Origin: Diplocarpon mali
Lineage: Eukaryota; Ascomycota; Leotiomycetes; Helotiales; Drepanopezizaceae
Length of the DNA stretch: 32,795 bases
Reading direction: 5' to 3'
Assembly (NCBI GenBank): GCA_024741835.1
Contig: JAENRP010000382.1
Location: forward strand, 1 to 32,795
A program made the position numbers and the translations under genes. This document shows positions 29,690 to 32,795 of this stretch, piece by piece (positions within the stretch are counted from its first letter, which is position 1; each line of letters begins with the position of its first letter). Below the pieces are notes generated by a model. The model saw only the letters and a program-made list of their open reading frames with translations, did no database searches and was not told the DNA's origin.

Positions 29690-31362
29690 GTCTCGAGAGC
29701 CGCTAGTAAGTTGCGAACAAGCTACAAGATTCACTACTAGGCCGAGTGGAGATACCGCGGGAATGGGTGAAGAAGAAGAGACGGTTCTGAAAACCGGCGG
29801 TTCCCTGCGTGGCTCAAGTACGGTAAGAATCCAGATTAGAGATGAGCTGGCAGTGATGCTCCTCTGCACAGATGATGGATTCAATACAGCTACTGGGAGC
29901 ATATTCAGCTACGCATAAATCGAACTGTATCTCGCCCGGTTCAAGAGTCGGGGTCGGGCTCCGTGTATCTTTTCGAGTCCCGCGTGTCGCCGCACCAGAT
30001 GTCCCGTCAGGGGCCTGGCTTTATTTCTCTTTGGTGGCTCGACAAGATATACCTACCATGGTTCTACCTGTCCGGGGTAGACGAGAGACAGCCCCCTACA
30101 AGCAGCAAGTCGTCGGGAGACCTCCACGAAGCAAGTATCGACGTTCTAGGCCGTCAGCTCTACGAAGCTCTCGTCTCCTCCCCGAGCGCTGGAGCTGGAG
30201 CTGGTAGCTGCCGGCAGGGCACGCCTCGCACGAGTTTGGGGAGATATAGATCTCGGCATGTGAGGTGCGAGCACACGATGGCAGCGAGGTGAACCCCTCG
30301 CGGCCGCCGCGTTTCGATGCCCCCGCTCGCCCTGCATCCGGGGCAGCAGGGCAGCAGACGAGGAAAGCAGCGAGGTTGCGCACCGCGGACCGGGGGATCA
30401 GAACATCGCCACGCCGTCGTGGCAGAGGCCCGGTGTGCCGGCCCCGGCGCCGTATCGGCATCCCTCTCCCGAGAAGGGAGGGGTGCGGTCGAGGGGCTCG
30501 ATCTCGCTTAGCCATATCAACACGCGAGGGAACGAGCCTCCCTTGAAATCCCCCCCCCTGCGGCCTGGCCGGCGGACGCAGGCACGCGACGAGGACCATG
30601 ATACCTACGCCGAGATCCCGAGATGCCACCCCCCTTGCCTCGGCATGGTTGTCGGAGATGGTCTCGGACGAGCAGAGCTGTGAGTTGCAAAGCAGATGCG
30701 GAGACTTTCGACTCCCCCGAGACGTAAGGGCATGGCTTGGACGACTCGCTACCTACCTGCTCAGCCGAGCCGTTTCTGTTCCTGGGCAAGAATGTCAAGA
30801 CGCGTCTTGCCGTCCTCCTTCTGCGGGTCGGCCTGGGGTAGTAGAGTATCATGTGCCTCTATCTCTCTAGTCTACGATGTTTGCTGACTGCAACTTGGCG
30901 CAGGATATGTCCCCTTGTTATTTCTTCTATGCTACGCCTTGAGCGCAGTCTATCTATATATTGTTAAAAGCTTTATATGAGAATGACGAGACTTTCGTTA
31001 TATATCTATACTATCACATATGCTATCTGATAAGAGAAAAGTTGCTACAAGGTTAAATCTCATCATCACTCATAGCTCAGGGAGAAGTAGTATACAGCCC
31101 CAGCTTGCGCTATTTGGCTGTGAGAGCAATTATAGGATCTTCTTACGCCGTAAGGGCTGTAGGTAGGCTGCGTCTGGGGCATTCTCATATAGAGCTTTCG
31201 ACGATACGCAGATACCCGACAAGAGAGTCGCAGCAGAGAAGGAACAACAAAGGGATATATACTGCGCCGAGTTGCACCCAGAGCATCTGGCGCCGTAGTC
31301 GCCGTATGGGTTAGAAATATACGAGGATCGGAGATTGAACGGAGAATAAGGCGTAGTAAGCA
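29690..31362. other. GC-rich stretch without a supportable gene
   Basis: Overlapping frames on both strands, mostly Arg/Pro/Gly-rich, with no domain I recognise. The plus frame 29963-30292 (LWWLDKIYLPWFYLSGVDER region) and a minus segment (SHAEIYISPNSCEACPAGSY) look protein-like but stand alone. From about 30.95 to 31.4 kb the sequence turns AT-rich. Confidence 0.4.
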
Positions 31363-31425
31363 TACCTTGTATATATACTCCTGCAGCTCCATAGAACTCA
31401 GGATCTACACCTTTAGATTCTGTCA
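31363..31425 (+). mobile_element. LTR fragment related to the solo LTR at 18939-19035
   Basis: TACCTTGTATAT, CTGCAGCTCCATAGAACTCA and ATCTACACCTTTAGATTCTG, ending TCA, match 18974-19035 with a few substitutions and one single-base indel. The 5' third of the LTR is not found upstream and no flanking duplication is visible, so this is a truncated or rearranged end. The local AT-rich 30.95-31.43 kb DNA may be the rest of an inserted element. Confidence 0.7.
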
Positions 31426-32467
31426 GTACGCGATGCCGAGCTGGCAGACACCCGCCACAGCCGTGGAGCGTCAGCGGTCGGAATTCCTCAGAGTAGCTGT
31501 CCCCGGCGCGTGTGAGCGGTAGGTCAACCAGACACGACCCCGCTCCCCTCCGAGCTCCATGTCCCGAGCAGCGGGACGGAGATCAACCCCCCTCTCCCCG
31601 AACGGCCGGGGCGCGATCTCTCGCGTGCCCGACCTTCTCGCGGCCCCGAGCCATGCCGCGGCCCGTGAGCCGGAACGGAGTCCGGCGGCAGTCTTCCGTC
31701 AGGACGGGGGGAGCGGATCCCGCGACGCTTCCCCGATGTCTGGAGTCGTCTTGCGCTGCTGCTGGCACGTAGCCGCGAGTGTACGTCCCGACTCGGGCGA
31801 CCGGCAGCCGGTGTCCAGCCACGGCAGCCTTGCCCCCGAGACCACGCGGGGGCCGAACAGAGGCCGAACAGGGGCCGGAAAATCAACACCATCTCCTCCC
31901 GAGGGGAACCCCGGCCTGCCATCGCCGGGCCGAGTCCAGATGCCGACGTAGAGTCTGCGCGGGAAGAGGGCCGCTGCCGCTCTGGCCTGCGCTCTGTCGT
32001 CTGTCGTCGGCCTTTGCTGCCTGCCAGGTAGCTGTATACTCTTTCTTCTCCTCCTCTTCTCCTCCTCCCTCCTCTTCCTCTTCTCCTCCCTCCTCTCCTC
32101 CCTCCTCTTCCCCTTCTCCCCCCTACCAACATCTAGTATTCGCCATGGTGCTTGGCCTCAAACGCAAAGCGTGCCCTGCGCCCTCCCGCGCTCTGCTCTA
32201 GAGTCTCTGTCCGGCGCGTTGCCGTGTCCGGAGACGCCCCCTCTCCTCTTCTCGGGGTGCGCGGGGGCGTGGTTGCCGGGCCAACCTCCCCTCCCCCTTA
32301 GCAGCAAGCGCTCCGTCGCGGCCCCCCCCTCGATCGCGACACCGAGAGCCTTGAGACTCGCCGGGCTTGGGGTCCTGTAGTCCTGTTGGTGTGGGATGGG
32401 ATGGTGTGCTACGACTGGTATTACTAGTATTACTAGTATTACTATTACTACTACTTCTACTACTACA
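31426..32467. other. GC-rich low-complexity flank
   Basis: No supportable gene. It contains a polypyrimidine tract of CTCCT/TCTTC units at about 32040-32122. Long minus-strand frames reflect base composition. Confidence 0.45.
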
Positions 32468-32671
32468 ATTACTACTATTACTACTATTACTACTATTACT
32501 ACTATTACTACTATTACTACTATTACTACTATTACTACTATTACTACTATTACTACTATTACTACTATTACTACTATTACTACTATTACTACTATTACTA
32601 CTATTACTACTATTACTACTATTACTACTATTACTACTATTACTACTATTACTACTATTACTACTATTACT
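32468..32671. repeat. 9-bp satellite (ATTACTACT)n
   Basis: About 22 near-perfect tandem copies of ATTACTACT, with degenerate units on both sides (from about 32417 and to about 32690). Nine is divisible by three, so every frame without a stop gives a tripeptide repeat (SSN or IVV on the minus strand), creating false ORFs near 200 codons. Confidence 0.9.
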
Positions 32672-32744
32672 AATATTACTACTACTACTACCTCCACCAC
32701 CACCACCACCACGCATCTCAAAGGACGAGCGTCGTACTTCAGGT

Positions 32745-32786
32745 CCCATGCCCATGCCCATTCCCATTCCCATCCCCATCCCCATC
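32745..32786. repeat. CCCATN hexamer array
   Basis: Seven tandem units CCCATG, CCCATT and CCCATC in blocks at the right edge. It is not the fungal telomere unit (CCCTAA). On the minus strand it reads as Met-Gly repeats. Confidence 0.85.
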
Positions 32787-32795
32787 CCAATTCCC

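Noticed and set aside
32745..32786. Possible telomere at the right edge
   Set aside because: The unit is CCCATN rather than CCCTAA, and there are only seven copies.
32158..32790. Frames of about 200 codons encoding SSN or IVV repeats
   Set aside because: They are direct translations of the 9-bp satellite, which has no stop in these frames.

Overview
This window looks like nuclear DNA from a filamentous ascomycete (Pezizomycotina). The genes are broken by short introns, mostly about 42-105 nt, with GT..AG ends and CTRAC-type branch sites. The recognisable proteins are typical of such fungi: peroxin Pex20, Sec13, an F-box protein, a DHA1-type MFS transporter, a GPI-anchored Crh-type GH16 enzyme and small secreted Cys-rich proteins. 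An AT-rich repeat block with C-to-T decay points to repeat-induced point mutation (RIP). I cannot name the species.

Layout. 1-2717 is a conserved housekeeping pair: pex20 (minus) and sec13 (plus), head to head across 411 bp. 2718-6555 is gene-poor, with a diverged duplication and what look like wrecks of coding sequence. 6556-8688 is a five-exon F-box gene (minus). 10481-12256 is a six-exon MFS transporter (plus). 12836-13131 is a small secreted six-cysteine protein (minus) about 700 bp from an AT-rich block. 13850-17215 is a nest of at least three copies of one non-coding repeat, one inserted inside another. 17216-23092 has no convincing gene but holds a MITE-like element (17883-17985) and a clean 97-bp solo LTR with a 5-bp target duplication (18939-19035). 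23093-24352 is the Crh-type cell-wall enzyme. 24353-32795 is GC-rich, with many overlapping chance ORFs. In it I can support one probable secreted Cys-containing gene with an unresolved exon junction (28807-29535), one speculative spliced gene (26931-28010), low-complexity repeats, a 20-bp palindrome, a G-quadruplex motif, and a 9-bp satellite near the right edge.

How the parts fit. Pex20 (PTS2 import into peroxisomes) and Sec13 (COPII coat, nuclear pore, SEA complex) serve basic cell functions. The rest resembles an accessory compartment: secreted proteins, a drug/metabolite exporter and a wall-remodelling enzyme among decayed repeats. No gene cluster or immune system is evident. Gene models were spliced by eye; frames were checked by counting bases. 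No homology search was run.
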